Assembly (NCBI GenBank): GCA_013334755.1
Contig: JAAXWX010000003.1
Coordinates: 1 to 64,000 of the forward strand
DNA length: 64,000 nucleotides
Source: Chlorobiaceae bacterium
GTDB lineage: Bacteria > Bacteroidota > Chlorobiia > Chlorobiales > Chlorobiaceae
Direction: 5' to 3'
Position numbers and translations under genes: made by a program. The first letter of the stretch is position 1, and every line of letters starts with the position of its first letter. Positions 1-9,436 of this stretch are shown one piece after another. The notes beneath the pieces are model-generated. The model was not told the origin of the DNA, made no database searches, and worked only from the letters and a program-made list of their open reading frames with translations.

Positions 1-2
1 GA

Positions 3-632
3 AAGGTGACGGTGGTACTTGGGCCTTCAGGGTCTGGAAAATCAACCCTTGCCCGTTGCATTGTCGGGGTGTGGCCAGATCGTACAGGACGGGTTCTGAT
101 TGATGGTGAGCCTATAGAGAGTTGGGATAGAATGGAACTGGGACCTCATCTTGGCTATCTTCCACAGGATATTGAGCTGTTTGATGGCTCGATTGCTGAA
201 AATATTGCCCGTTTTGCAGAGGTTGACTCCGAGAAGGTGATCGAGGCAGCAAAGCGTACCGGTATCCATGAGATGATTTTGCGCTTTCCCCGTGGTTATG
301 ATACAGAGATAGGCGAGGCTGGAGGTATGCTTTCGGGCGGTCAGCGTCAGCGGCTTGGTCTTGCCCGTGCGATGTACGGCAAGCCGGCGATTCTTGTACT
401 CGATGAGCCGAATGCAAACCTTGATGATGCCGGAGAGCGCTCATTGCTCCAGGCTGTCGGGGAGTTGAAAGCAGCTGCCAAAACGGTTATTCTGATTACG
501 CACCGTCCCAGCATACTCGGCGCAGCTGACCTGATAGTCCTGATGCAGGCAGGTAAGATTGTGCGTTGTGGCCCGCGCGATGAGGTGTTGGCGTTTCTGC
601 GACCGGAGAGGGTGCGTACTGAACCATCTTGA
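3..632 (+). CDS. Type I secretion ABC transporter, ATP-binding C-terminal part (5' end outside window)
   Basis: This is the nucleotide-binding half of an ABC exporter that would power one-step export of a protein across both membranes. Seen: Walker [10 protein letters not shown] near the start of the visible part, ABC signature [14 protein letters not shown], Walker B ILVLDEPN and the switch histidine in ITHRP. The reading frame is open to the left edge, so the GTG at 6 is not the real start; the membrane domain lies upstream. It is followed 37 bases later by an HlyD-type adaptor and then a TolC-type protein, the usual PrtD-PrtE-PrtF order. The family (PrtD/HlyB/LapB-like) is inferred from that context; the exported substrate is not visible here. 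Confidence 0.9.
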   Translation, partial: KVTVVLGPSGSGKSTLARCIVGVWPDRTGRVLIDGEPIESWDRMELGPHLGYLPQDIELFDGSIAENIARFAEVDSEKVIEAAKRTGIHEMILRFPRGYDTEIGEAGGMLSGGQRQRLGLARAMYGKPAILVLDEPNANLDDAGERSLLQAVGELKAAAKTVILITHRPSILGAADLIVLMQAGKIVRCGPRDEVLAFLRPERVRTEPS

Positions 633-669
633 CCTGATTCAAACTTTGACAAATGTTTAAAGGATAGCA

Positions 670-1842
670 ATGAGTATTCGTGATACAATAGCAACGATGA
701 AGCATACTCCGGCAGAAAAGAGTAACGGGGGGGAATATCGGAATACCAGAAGCCCTATACGACTCGGTATCTGGATACTGCTTGTCGGATTCGGAGGGTT
801 TCTCCTCTGGGCAGCATTTGCGCCGCTTGATGAGGGTGTTCCCTGCCAGGGAGTGGTGAGTCTTGCCACAAAACGCAAGGTCGTTGAAAATCTTCGTGGT
901 GGCAGAATCGAGAAGGTACATGTTCGGGAGGGGCAGATGGTTCGCCAGGGAGATCTGCTGATAACTCTTGACAGTCAGACGGCAAGGGCCCGTTACGATG
1001 AGGTGCATCAGCATTACCTCGGAATCCGGGCTACTGCAGACCGGTTGAGTGCGGAGATGCGTGGTGCCGGTTCGATTACCTTTCACAAGGACTTGCTTGA
1101 AGAGCCAGATACGGCATTGGCCCAGCGCAATATGGAGAATCAGCGACAGCTTTTTCAGTCACGCCGTATGACGCTGAGACTTTTCAATGAGCAGTTGGCA
1201 GGTATAAAATCACTGGTAACTGAGGGATATGCCCCGAAAAGTCAGGAGCGCGATCTGCAACTGAAGATTTCCGAATTCCGCTCTGGTACTGCTGGTGACC
1301 TTGCACAGGTTGAACGTGAGGTTGAGGCTGATGCTGAAAAAACCAGTGCGCTTGCTGCTGAGCTTGCCGATACTGCCGTTAGAGCTCCAGCTTCAGGTCA
1401 GGTCGTAGGCTTGCTTGTTCAGTCGGTGGGTGCTATAATTCAGCCGGGTCAGAAAATAATGGATATCGTTCCAACCAACGAGGGGCTTCTGATTGATGCC
1501 AAAGTTCAGCCGCATTTGATCGACAGTATCCATAAGGGGCTTCCCGTGAATGTGAGCTTTTCCTCATTTGCCCACTCTCCGCAGCTTGTTGTGGAAGGTG
1601 TTGTAGAGTCACTCTCGAAAGATATTGTGTCTGATCCGCAGGTTAATCCGATGGCACCCGGTGCATCCTATTACCTGGCAAGGATCAGTGTGACACCAGA
1701 AGGGATGAAGTCTCTTGGACATCGTCAGATGCAACCGGGTATGCCGGTGCAGGTTGTTATCAAGACGGGTGAACGTTCACTCCTGACTTATCTTATTGAT
1801 CCGTTGGTCAAGCGGATCACGGTTTCTATGAAAGAGGAGTAG
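670..1842 (+). CDS. HlyD/PrtE-family type I secretion membrane fusion protein
   Basis: This is the periplasmic adaptor that links the inner-membrane ABC exporter to the outer-membrane channel. The 390 residues fit the family. There is a short cytoplasmic N-terminus and one membrane segment at about residues 33-53 (GIWILLVGFGGFLLWAAFAP). A lipoyl-like half-motif follows (VPCQGVVSLATKRKVVENLRGGRIEKVHV region), then a helical hairpin at about 115-225 and the returning barrel with APASGQVVGL. The start at 670 has AAAGGA six bases upstream; a later ATG at 700 is possible. It sits between the ABC subunit and the TolC-type gene, so the three are probably one operon. Confidence 0.9.
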   Translation: MSIRDTIATMKHTPAEKSNGGEYRNTRSPIRLGIWILLVGFGGFLLWAAFAPLDEGVPCQGVVSLATKRKVVENLRGGRIEKVHVREGQMVRQGDLLITLDSQTARARYDEVHQHYLGIRATADRLSAEMRGAGSITFHKDLLEEPDTALAQRNMENQRQLFQSRRMTLRLFNEQLAGIKSLVTEGYAPKSQERDLQLKISEFRSGTAGDLAQVEREVEADAEKTSALAAELADTAVRAPASGQVVGLLVQSVGAIIQPGQKIMDIVPTNEGLLIDAKVQPHLIDSIHKGLPVNVSFSSFAHSPQLVVEGVVESLSKDIVSDPQVNPMAPGASYYLARISVTPEGMKSLGHRQMQPGMPVQVVIKTGERSLLTYLIDPLVKRITVSMKEE

Positions 1843-1895
1843 GTATTTGACAGAGATCACGTTTTGTGAAGAGAGGGTTCTATGATTAACGAAAC

Positions 1896-3248
1896 ATGAA
1901 TGGTATGTCGATGATTAAACTGTTGCGTCGTTTGATAGTGGTTGCCGTGTTGTTTACCGCCCACCCTCTTTACGCTGTCCAGGTCGATCTGGTATCGGCC
2001 TATCAGAAGGCGTTGGAGTATGATGCTCGTCTTGGTGCTGCAAAGGCAGATCATCTGATCAATAAAGAGGAAGTTGGCAAGGCAAGGTCACAGTTGCGTC
2101 CGAGTGTACGCGTGAATGCATCCCGGGGTCGAAATGCTACGCAGTATACCAACATAACGGGTAAAACGTCATCAAGCTATTATAATTCGGTCAATTATGG
2201 CGTATCGGTACGACAACCGTTGTTTAATCTGTCGAGTCTGGCCGGATATAAACAGGCCAAGGCTGCAGTTATAAAGAGCGATGCCGAACTTCAGAATGAA
2301 CAGCTGAACCTTATTATCAGATTAACCGAGGCTTATTGTAATGCTCTCTATGCAGAGGATAATCTTGATTTCAGTTTAGTCCACACCAAGGCTGCACAGG
2401 AGCAGCTTAATCAGGCAAAGCGGCGTTTTGACAACGGATTTGGTACGATTACCGAAATTAATGAGGCTCAGGCCAGCTATGACATGGCATTGGCAGAGAG
2501 TGTTGAGATTGTCAATTCAGTGGAGTACAATCGCAGAGAGCTGGAAAACCTTACCGGGGTTTATCCTGATGAGCTATGCAAACTGGTGCCTGAAAAGCTG
2601 ATTTTAGTCCGTCCGGATCCGCTCAGTGTCGATTCCTGGATTGAACTTGCTCATTCCCGAAATCATGCGCTTGCTTCTGCTCATCAGGACATTCAGATTG
2701 CGAAGCGGGAACTTCAAAAACAGCGGGCGTCACGTTATCCGACGATTGATCTGGTTGGCGGAAGAAACTATTCAGAAAGTGAAAATAATTACTCGATCGG
2801 GGCAATCTATGATACCTATTCGGTTAGTGTGCAATTGAGTATGCCGATGTACAGCGGTGGTTTTGCCAGCGCATCTATACGCCAGGCACATGCAAAATGG
2901 CTTAAAGCCGGAGAGCAGTTCAACGGCAAGGAACGGGCTGTTGAGTCAGATATTCGCAAGTATTACAATAATGTTATTACCAGTATTGCCCAGATCCATG
3001 CCTATGAACAGGCCGTGAAGTCGCAGGATATTGCTTTAACGGGGACGAAAAAAGGTTTTCTGGCAGGGCTGCGCAGCAATGTTGATGTGCTCGAAGCTCA
3101 GCGGAAACTCCTGTCGAGCAGGCGAGATCTTGCCAAATCGCGTTACCAGTATATCATCAACAGAATGATGCTGAAACAAAGTTCAGGAACGCTTGTTCCA
3201 GGTGATATCGAAGAGGTAAACGGATGGCTTGGCGCCTTAAAAAAATGA
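1896..3248 (+). CDS. TolC-family outer membrane efflux/secretion protein
   Basis: This is the outer-membrane channel of the type I secretion system. The 450-residue protein opens with a signal peptide (LLRRLIVVAVLFTAHPLYA), then shows two repeated alpha-helical segments with TolC-like content, for example SAYQKALEYDARLGAAKAD at the front and LEAQRKLLSSRRDLAKSRYQY at the back. It follows the adaptor gene by 53 bases. Start choice is uncertain: ATGs at 1896, 1905 and 1911 are all in frame upstream of the signal peptide. An out-of-frame ATG at 1881 opens only a five-codon ORF. Confidence 0.9.
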   Translation: MNGMSMIKLLRRLIVVAVLFTAHPLYAVQVDLVSAYQKALEYDARLGAAKADHLINKEEVGKARSQLRPSVRVNASRGRNATQYTNITGKTSSSYYNSVNYGVSVRQPLFNLSSLAGYKQAKAAVIKSDAELQNEQLNLIIRLTEAYCNALYAEDNLDFSLVHTKAAQEQLNQAKRRFDNGFGTITEINEAQASYDMALAESVEIVNSVEYNRRELENLTGVYPDELCKLVPEKLILVRPDPLSVDSWIELAHSRNHALASAHQDIQIAKRELQKQRASRYPTIDLVGGRNYSESENNYSIGAIYDTYSVSVQLSMPMYSGGFASASIRQAHAKWLKAGEQFNGKERAVESDIRKYYNNVITSIAQIHAYEQAVKSQDIALTGTKKGFLAGLRSNVDVLEAQRKLLSSRRDLAKSRYQYIINRMMLKQSSGTLVPGDIEEVNGWLGALKK

Positions 3249-3515
3249 GAACGTATAGTGGTTACCTCATAGCGTGCAATTTCATATCCATGGAATTTTG
3301 TTAAATCCTCGGCGAAATCAATCGCAAATCGTTCCTGTTATCCGATTGCTGTTGTACCCATCTACGGCCGATGTTGTATCAGGCGTGTTTCAGCTTTTTT
3401 CATCAATTATCAATATCACTTTCTTGTTCACACTTACGTTCCGGTTATGGATGTGTCAGTGATGAGTGCAGCTTTTTTCTGTGGATTATTATCAAAGCAT
3501 AACTAAGTTAACAGC

Positions 3516-4577
3516 ATGTCCCATCCTTCCCGTTTTGAAAATCTGGATGCTGCTCGCGCTCTTGCTGCCTTATTGGTTGTTGTCATGCATGTATCGGAAA
3601 ACTGGGCACGCTTCGACCATTCTACACACGTAATCGGTCCTTTTCTGATCAATTTGAGCCATACAGCTCATTTTGGATCGTTGGGTGTCAACCTTTTTTT
3701 TCTGATCAGTGGCTTCGTCATCCCTTATTCGGTTTCCCGTTCTGGTATCACCGAGTCGAAAGGTTTTTTGTTGCGCCGTTTTTTCAGGATATATCCACTT
3801 TACTTACTCAATATCCCATTGGGAGTGATGACGACATTCTGGCTATGGGGTAAGGAATTCAGCGTTTATGACGGGATACTGAATGCATTGATGGTGCCTA
3901 ATTTTTTTGGAAGACCTTTTGCAGAGGGGCTGTACTGGACGTTACAGGTGGAACTGCTGTTTTATATCATTTGTGCTGTATTTATTTCACGTGCTGATCT
4001 GCGCCGAATCAGTGTGGCATGGGTATTTTTAGCGGTTTCCGCTCTGTATTTTATTGCAAAAAAACTACTTATTCCACCACATCCAATAGCGATCCTTATT
4101 TTTTATCTGGCAGGAGTACGATTTATCCTTTTAGGATGGCTTATTCGCAAGTTCTTTGAGTCTGGAAAGATATCCTGGATTGACAAAGCATTACTCCTCT
4201 CTCTGCTGGTTTATTATCTTTTGTTCATGCCTTATCAGGCATTCCATCTGATGGCAACAGATACGGACTGGATGAACTCAATTATTGAGACTTTGGCGTT
4301 GTTATTGTTCATGTTTTTTTTATATCTGCCTGTGCACTTGCACAGATTGGCCTACATTGGTCGTATCAGTTATTCAATATACCTGATGCACCCTGTTGTC
4401 ATGTACATCATCTATCGAATTGCCGGTTATCCAATCGGGAGTATCTTTGCGGAAAATGATCTTGTCTATAGTCTCATCTTGATTATTATCATAACAATTG
4501 CCGTCAGCCATCTTACCTGGAAATGGGTGGAGATGCCGTTTCAAAGGCTTGGACGAGAATGGATGCGGAAATCATAG
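3516..4577 (+). CDS. Acyltransferase 3 (OafA-type) membrane protein
   Basis: This is an integral-membrane acyltransferase of the family that adds acetyl or other acyl groups to surface sugars. Seen: the N-terminal signature ENLDAARALAALLVVVMHV, whose histidine matches the conserved early histidine of the family, then roughly nine to ten hydrophobic segments and a basic C-terminal end. The length of 353 residues is typical of stand-alone members. Its position between a secretion operon and a glycosyltransferase group suggests it decorates a lipopolysaccharide or exopolysaccharide; the acceptor is unknown. Confidence 0.85.
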   Translation: MSHPSRFENLDAARALAALLVVVMHVSENWARFDHSTHVIGPFLINLSHTAHFGSLGVNLFFLISGFVIPYSVSRSGITESKGFLLRRFFRIYPLYLLNIPLGVMTTFWLWGKEFSVYDGILNALMVPNFFGRPFAEGLYWTLQVELLFYIICAVFISRADLRRISVAWVFLAVSALYFIAKKLLIPPHPIAILIFYLAGVRFILLGWLIRKFFESGKISWIDKALLLSLLVYYLLFMPYQAFHLMATDTDWMNSIIETLALLLFMFFLYLPVHLHRLAYIGRISYSIYLMHPVVMYIIYRIAGYPIGSIFAENDLVYSLILIIIITIAVSHLTWKWVEMPFQRLGREWMRKS

Positions 4578-4844
4578 GCAAAGCGGAGTTGGCTCTGCAC
4601 TGTTGCAGCTGCCGTTCTTTTATCATGAATGGTCGAGTTTCTCTTTACCGGTTTGTACCCCCTCTTATTCTGATTTTTCAAGCATATTCATATGCTCTTC
4701 TGGTTATATGCCAGGGGTTTGTGGATCGTTTGTCCATTGCGATCTCTATGCGGGGACGGCCTGTACTGGATGTGATCCCGAAAAACCGGGTCACTTGGAT
4801 GTGGAAAAAATGATTCATAAACTTATTCAAGGAGGAAAAACGTT
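4578..4844. other. Gene-poor stretch before the IS remnant
   Basis: There is no convincing gene. Two overlapping plus-strand ORFs of 96 and 116 codons run out of the acyltransferase gene in other frames and look like chance. The last 80 bases resemble the leader of an insertion sequence, ending in a strong ribosome site (AAGGAGG) just before the orfA remnant. I could not define an inverted-repeat end. Confidence 0.4.
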
Positions 4845-5047
4845 ATGAAAACAAATCGATGTTCACAACGGAACAACAAATGATTGGCCTCATGAAGGAG
4901 GTCGAAGCCGGGATGTCCGTCAAGGGACTTATTTGTATACATCGTATGAGTGGCAACGTTTACGATTGGAACGTAACGTATGGCGCGGTATGGCCATCAG
5001 CTCCGGCTTCTGCAGATGTCCATTTTTTTATTGCATGTCCAGAATGA
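4845..5047 (+). pseudogene. Remnant of IS3-family transposase orfA (frameshifted, truncated)
   Basis: A near-ideal ribosome site (AAGGAGG) precedes an ATG that reads MKTNR and then stops after 12 codons. Shifting frame at codon 5-6 continues as FTTEQQMIGLMKEVEAGMSV, which matches the helix-turn-helix start of IS3-type OrfA proteins (consensus like MKKSRFTEEQIIGILKEAEAG). Similarity runs through the NVYDWNVTYGA stretch, equivalent to the FYRWKAKYGG motif, and then ends abruptly. So the element carries a frameshift and has lost the rest of orfA and all of orfB. It is probably a decayed insertion in a surface-polysaccharide region. Confidence 0.75.
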
Positions 5048-5126
5048 AGTTTTCTGATATTTTATAGCCTTTTATGGGCAAAACAATTGATGGTATGATT
5101 GCGCATTTGAAATATTGGTGTAAAAA

Positions 5127-7019
5127 ATGATTAAACCTGTCCGGAAACTTTCTAACTCTTTCCGAAAACGATTTTGGTACTTTTCCCATTTATTATCCTG
5201 GAAAGAGTACTGGATCAATAGTTTTGATGGCTTGAAGTTTGCAGTGCGAAGGTATTCCCAAATTCAGCGAAGAGAGATTTCGGTTCATTATCCAGTCAGG
5301 TGCGACTATGAGCGGGGGCTCGTGACAATTGCGATTCTTTCAAAAGATGGATATGATCGTATCCGTCCGTGTATCGAATCACTCGAGAAATATTGTGGGA
5401 AACATAAGATCGAGATCATCATTGGTGATATCGGCACTAAGGACAAACAAGTACCTGCCTTCTACCGGAAAGCTGTGCGGGAGTTCAGGAATATCCGGGT
5501 TGTCCGGTTTAAAACGCACGTTTTATCCAGGAACTATAATGAATTGATACGGAAGCATGCTGGCGGAGAGTATCTGGTTTTTCTCAGCAGAGATACGATC
5601 GTTACACCGGGATGGCTCGATGCCCTTGTTGCACCGCTTGAAGACAGGCGGATCGGGATCGTGGGGGCAAAGCTGTTAAACCGTGATGGAACGATTCAGC
5701 ATGCAGGTATTGAGTATAACGGCCAGGGGGAAGGATTACATATCTTTTATAATGAGCCCTCTGACGTGCCTGTGGCAAATGTTTCCTCAATCATACCCGG
5801 AGTGACTTTTACCTGTGCAGCAATGCGTCATGACGTGTATGACAGGTTCAGATTGAGCGAGGACTTTATTGAAGAGGCACAGGATAATGATTTATGTCTG
5901 CGCTTGCGCTCTGCCGGGTTCATCGTTCTTTATGAGCCCAGGGCAGAATTGTTTCATTTCGGGGGTTCCGCCAATGATCGGCGTAAAGACGACGCAGACA
6001 GGCTTCTGTTCATGCAGAGATGGAAAGATCAGATTCATGAACTTTCGAAATCAGGCATTCAGCGTATTCCATTCAATCCAGAGTACTATCACGATGCAAT
6101 TGTGGTCATTCGTGACGATGGTATCGGCGACTTGCTGATGGGAATTGCCGCGTTCCGCAAGCTTCGTGACACATATCCTCATCGGAAGCTTGTGCTTTTT
6201 ACCTATGAGCGGAATGCTGCTATGATGGATGGATTTGGAATATTCGATGAAATATTTCCGATTGAGAATGGAAAAAAGTATTTGCCACTCCCGATTCCGT
6301 CGAAGAAGACGACTGTATACAACCTGATTGATCTCGAAATGAATTTCGGGGGAGCGTATGGAAAGTCGAAGGAGGAGAATAAGGTTCACCGTCATGTTGC
6401 ATTTGCCAGGACGTTTGGTTTGGATGATTGTTATGAGGAAGTACCGATGCCGGAATATCCTGAGGCGAAAGCGCGTGTTGAGGAAATGTTACTTGCATCC
6501 GGGGCCCGCATGGATGACCCATTTGTGGTTTTCAATCTCATGGCATCGAATCCGGCCCGGAGCTGGTGGGAGCCATATTATCCTGTGCTCATAGAGGCAG
6601 TTGAGAAGATGGGTTTTGTTCCTGTTTTTATCGGGACGAAAGAGTGCCCTTTTCTCAAGGGAGAGAGGGCTATAAATCTTGTCGGTAAGACAGCTACAAT
6701 TCCCGAATACATTGAGGCGCTGAAATTTGGAAAATATGTTATCAGCACCGATACGAGCGCCTGCCATATTGCAGGGTTGTCAAGTATCCCGTTTCTGGCC
6801 ATTTTTACGGGAGGAGTGCTTGCGGAAGCCCGGCTCAATTATTATCGTCAATATGAGGTCATTGAGCCGGAGGGTATCACCTGTTATCCTTGCTGGGATG
6901 AGGGCTGCAAGAAGCGCTCTACCAGGTGGAAGAAGGACCCATGCCGGATCATGGTGACACCTGACAAGGTGATTGCGCAGTTTAAAAAGCTTGTTTTACA
7001 ATACCCTATTGATCAGTAA
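5127..7019 (+). CDS. Two-domain glycosyltransferase: GT2-like N-terminus, GT9 (heptosyltransferase-like) C-terminus
   Basis: This 630-residue fusion appears to join two sugar-transfer modules. Residues about 65-300 look like a GT-A (family 2) enzyme: VTIAILSKDGYDRIRPCIES opens the nucleotide-binding fold, and LVFLSRDTIVTPGWLDALV holds the acidic sugar-nucleotide position. Residues about 325-620 look like family 9: IVVIRDDGIGDLLMGIAAFR is the heptosyltransferase-type start, followed by a C-terminal IPEYIEALKFGKYVISTDTSACHIAG acceptor/donor region (read in two pieces). A cysteine-rich segment (CYPCWDEGC) lies near the end. It is probably cytoplasmic and adds sugars to a surface glycan. The exact sugars cannot be told. 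Confidence 0.8.
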   Translation: MIKPVRKLSNSFRKRFWYFSHLLSWKEYWINSFDGLKFAVRRYSQIQRREISVHYPVRCDYERGLVTIAILSKDGYDRIRPCIESLEKYCGKHKIEIIIGDIGTKDKQVPAFYRKAVREFRNIRVVRFKTHVLSRNYNELIRKHAGGEYLVFLSRDTIVTPGWLDALVAPLEDRRIGIVGAKLLNRDGTIQHAGIEYNGQGEGLHIFYNEPSDVPVANVSSIIPGVTFTCAAMRHDVYDRFRLSEDFIEEAQDNDLCLRLRSAGFIVLYEPRAELFHFGGSANDRRKDDADRLLFMQRWKDQIHELSKSGIQRIPFNPEYYHDAIVVIRDDGIGDLLMGIAAFRKLRDTYPHRKLVLFTYERNAAMMDGFGIFDEIFPIENGKKYLPLPIPSKKTTVYNLIDLEMNFGGAYGKSKEENKVHRHVAFARTFGLDDCYEEVPMPEYPEAKARVEEMLLASGARMDDPFVVFNLMASNPARSWWEPYYPVLIEAVEKMGFVPVFIGTKECPFLKGERAINLVGKTATIPEYIEALKFGKYVISTDTSACHIAGLSSIPFLAIFTGGVLAEARLNYYRQYEVIEPEGITCYPCWDEGCKKRSTRWKKDPCRIMVTPDKVIAQFKKLVLQYPIDQ

Positions 7020-7174
7020 TCGCCGATGCTGCGTACTCTTTTTTCACCGGTTGATTTATCGGAAGCAATTGATTCATAAATGAATTCAAGATGAGTGAAC
7101 GTCATGAAAAACCGAATAGTCTGTATTGGAATGGGATTTTTGGTAAATCTGCTACAAAATAAGTAGCAATATTT

Positions 7175-8167
7175 ATGAATAAAAGTACGCAGAATAGTGT
7201 TGTTTCAGCAATTATTGCTGTTTATAATCCTGATCTGTTTTTTCTTGAAAAAGCAGTTGCCTCTGTGCTCTCCCAGACCATTCCGGTGCTGGAACTTATT
7301 CTGGTCAATGATGGCGGTTCTGAATCATTTCGTCGTATCCTTCAGGATGATCCACGAATCAGGGTGTTCTCAAAGCAGAATGAAGGGGTTGCTGCTGCCC
7401 GCAACTTTGCGCTTCAGCAGTGCAGGGGAGAGTATATTGCCTTTTTGGATCAGGATGATTACTGGTATCCCGACAAGCTGAAGGAGCAGATGGCAATGAT
7501 TCCGGTATCCGGAGAACCCTGCATGGTTACTTCGCCTGTTGATATTGTCAATCACCAGGATGTTTTGATTCAAAAAAAAATAAAGCATGTTCAAAAAATC
7601 TATTTTTTAAAAGCATTCCAGGAAAAAGCTCTTTTACATCTTGCCGAAGAGAATTTCATTTACTCGTCAACACCACTTGTCCATCAAGCTGTTTTTAAAA
7701 GAATTGGAGGGTTTGATTCCTATACTCAGCCGCATGACGACTGGGATATGTATCTCAGAGTTGCACTTGCGGGATTTCCGATTTATTTCTATTGCCATAG
7801 AGCGCTTTCTGTATGGAGGAGTCATGAATCCAATGAGTCTTATAACATTCATGGTATGCTTCATTCAAAATGTCGTGTTGAAAAAAAACTATTGCCCTCA
7901 GTTACTGATCCTTCTGTCAGAAAGATATTACAGACCAGTTTGCATATTGATTATCTGCAACGGGATCAGTTGCTTTATAAAGCGTATCACTACTCTTATT
8001 TTAGAAAGTTAATTTTTCCGCATTTACGAGTTTTGGTCAAAGAATATGCTGTCAACCGAGGGATGAGCAAGGAGCTTGATAACTTATTGAAGACACGGAT
8101 ACGTAAAATTGTGTACAAGTCTCTCAGAAGGTATCTGCTGTCGTTTTATTATCAGGCAATGAGTTAA
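7175..8167 (+). CDS. Family 2 glycosyltransferase
   Basis: This is a GT-A-fold enzyme that transfers a sugar from an activated nucleotide donor. Seen: SAIIAVYNPDLFFLEKAVAS at the start, LILVNDGGSE for nucleotide binding, and AFLDQDDYWYPDKL carrying the D-x-D-like metal site. The 330 residues contain no obvious membrane segment. It lies between the GT2-GT9 fusion and another glycosyltransferase and is followed 13 bases later by the next gene, so the two are probably co-transcribed. Polysaccharide or glycoprotein assembly is inferred from context. Confidence 0.9.
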   Translation: MNKSTQNSVVSAIIAVYNPDLFFLEKAVASVLSQTIPVLELILVNDGGSESFRRILQDDPRIRVFSKQNEGVAAARNFALQQCRGEYIAFLDQDDYWYPDKLKEQMAMIPVSGEPCMVTSPVDIVNHQDVLIQKKIKHVQKIYFLKAFQEKALLHLAEENFIYSSTPLVHQAVFKRIGGFDSYTQPHDDWDMYLRVALAGFPIYFYCHRALSVWRSHESNESYNIHGMLHSKCRVEKKLLPSVTDPSVRKILQTSLHIDYLQRDQLLYKAYHYSYFRKLIFPHLRVLVKEYAVNRGMSKELDNLLKTRIRKIVYKSLRRYLLSFYYQAMS

Positions 8168-8180
8168 GTTTCAGTTTTTT

Positions 8181-9215
8181 ATGACAATAAAAATTCTTTG
8201 TCTGCATGTTGCCGAAGATCAGGCGAGTTACCGTTACCGGGTTGGGCAGTTTCTTCCTTACTGGGGGGATTATGGCATTGAGATGCACCCGGTAAGTATT
8301 ACCGGAAAAAACTACCTTGAAAAACTTGTACTTGCGCTTGATAGTAAACACTATGATTATGTCTGGCTTCAGAGAAAGCCTCTTTCGCTTTTTTTTATTG
8401 CGCTTATCACAAGTCGGTCGCGGCTTCTGTATGATTACGATGATGCTTTATATGCCAGGGAGAGCTTCCTTGACGGGATTCCGAAGAAACCTATACAGCC
8501 CGGTTCTAAACAATCCATCAGCCGTCTTAAGAGATTGCTGAAGCGGAGCACGATGGTGTTTGCCGGAAGTGAGGCTCTTGTCAACTATGCTCTACAGTTT
8601 AATCCCGATGGTACTTTTTTTGTTCCAACAGCATTCAGCAAAGTTTATTCACTTCCAAAAAATGCTTCTTGTCCTGGTGATACCGTTACCTTCGGATGGA
8701 TCGGTCATGACATGAATCTTTTTTTTCTCTCGCTTCTTGATGACGCGGCATCTGTTTTACAGGCGCGATATCCTGAAGTCAAATTTTCAGTGATGAGTGG
8801 TAAACCTCCCGAAGGGCTGAAGACCCGGTGGGATTTTGTTCCATGGTCGATAGAGGCTGAAGCGGATTGGCTCAATTCGATTGATATTGGTATGATGCCT
8901 CTGGTTGATGATGAGTGGAGCAGGGGGAAATGTGCCTTTAAGCTTTTGCAGTATATGGCTTATGGCAAGCCGGTGATTGCATCGGCTGTTGGGGCTAACT
9001 GTACTGTTGTGATTGATGGGGTCACTGGCTATCTTGCTTCATCTTCTGCGGAGTGGCTTACAGCGTTCGAGTCTCTTGTGTCAAGTTCAGCTCGCCGTCG
9101 TGCGATGGGTGAAGAGAGCTGTAAGCACTTTTTACGGACTTATGAGCGTCAAAAGGTGCAGGAGCGGATAGCTGATTTGCTCCACCGGGATTTCAACCAG
9201 ACCCGGCGAGATTGA
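8181..9215 (+). CDS. Glycosyltransferase, GT4-like (family 1 group)
   Basis: This 344-residue protein has the two-Rossmann (GT-B) character of family 4 enzymes: an N-terminal region with LLYDYDDALY, then FGWIGHDMNLF at the domain linker, and a C-terminal donor region with FKLLQYMAYGKPVIASAVGAN, which matches the conserved E/K-x-x-x-M-A-x-G-x-P-V block. It starts 13 bases after the upstream family 2 gene and belongs to the same plus-strand run. Its sugar specificity is unknown. The downstream 220 bases before the convergent gene at 9437 hold no recognisable gene. Confidence 0.8.
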   Translation: MTIKILCLHVAEDQASYRYRVGQFLPYWGDYGIEMHPVSITGKNYLEKLVLALDSKHYDYVWLQRKPLSLFFIALITSRSRLLYDYDDALYARESFLDGIPKKPIQPGSKQSISRLKRLLKRSTMVFAGSEALVNYALQFNPDGTFFVPTAFSKVYSLPKNASCPGDTVTFGWIGHDMNLFFLSLLDDAASVLQARYPEVKFSVMSGKPPEGLKTRWDFVPWSIEAEADWLNSIDIGMMPLVDDEWSRGKCAFKLLQYMAYGKPVIASAVGANCTVVIDGVTGYLASSSAEWLTAFESLVSSSARRRAMGEESCKHFLRTYERQKVQERIADLLHRDFNQTRRD

Positions 9216-9436
9216 ACCGTTGTTTTGCCTGGTGGAATCAAGCTCCGGTATTGCCAGGTCAATCAGCCAGTTCGATCCATTTTTTCTTTCTTTTCTTGCT
9301 GATGCGCATGGAACTGTGTGTATGCCTCTGTTGTTGCATCCCTCTTGCCCTGACTGAATGATTGGGTCACCGGAAACCTGTTTTTCGCGGTAGCTTCCAA
9401 ACGAAAGTTCAGTAATTTTGACGTTCCATATATGGT

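Noticed and set aside
3274-3462. 62-codon plus-strand ORF after the TolC-type gene
   Set aside because: It has no family resemblance and no ribosome site, and lies in a short gap; probably chance.
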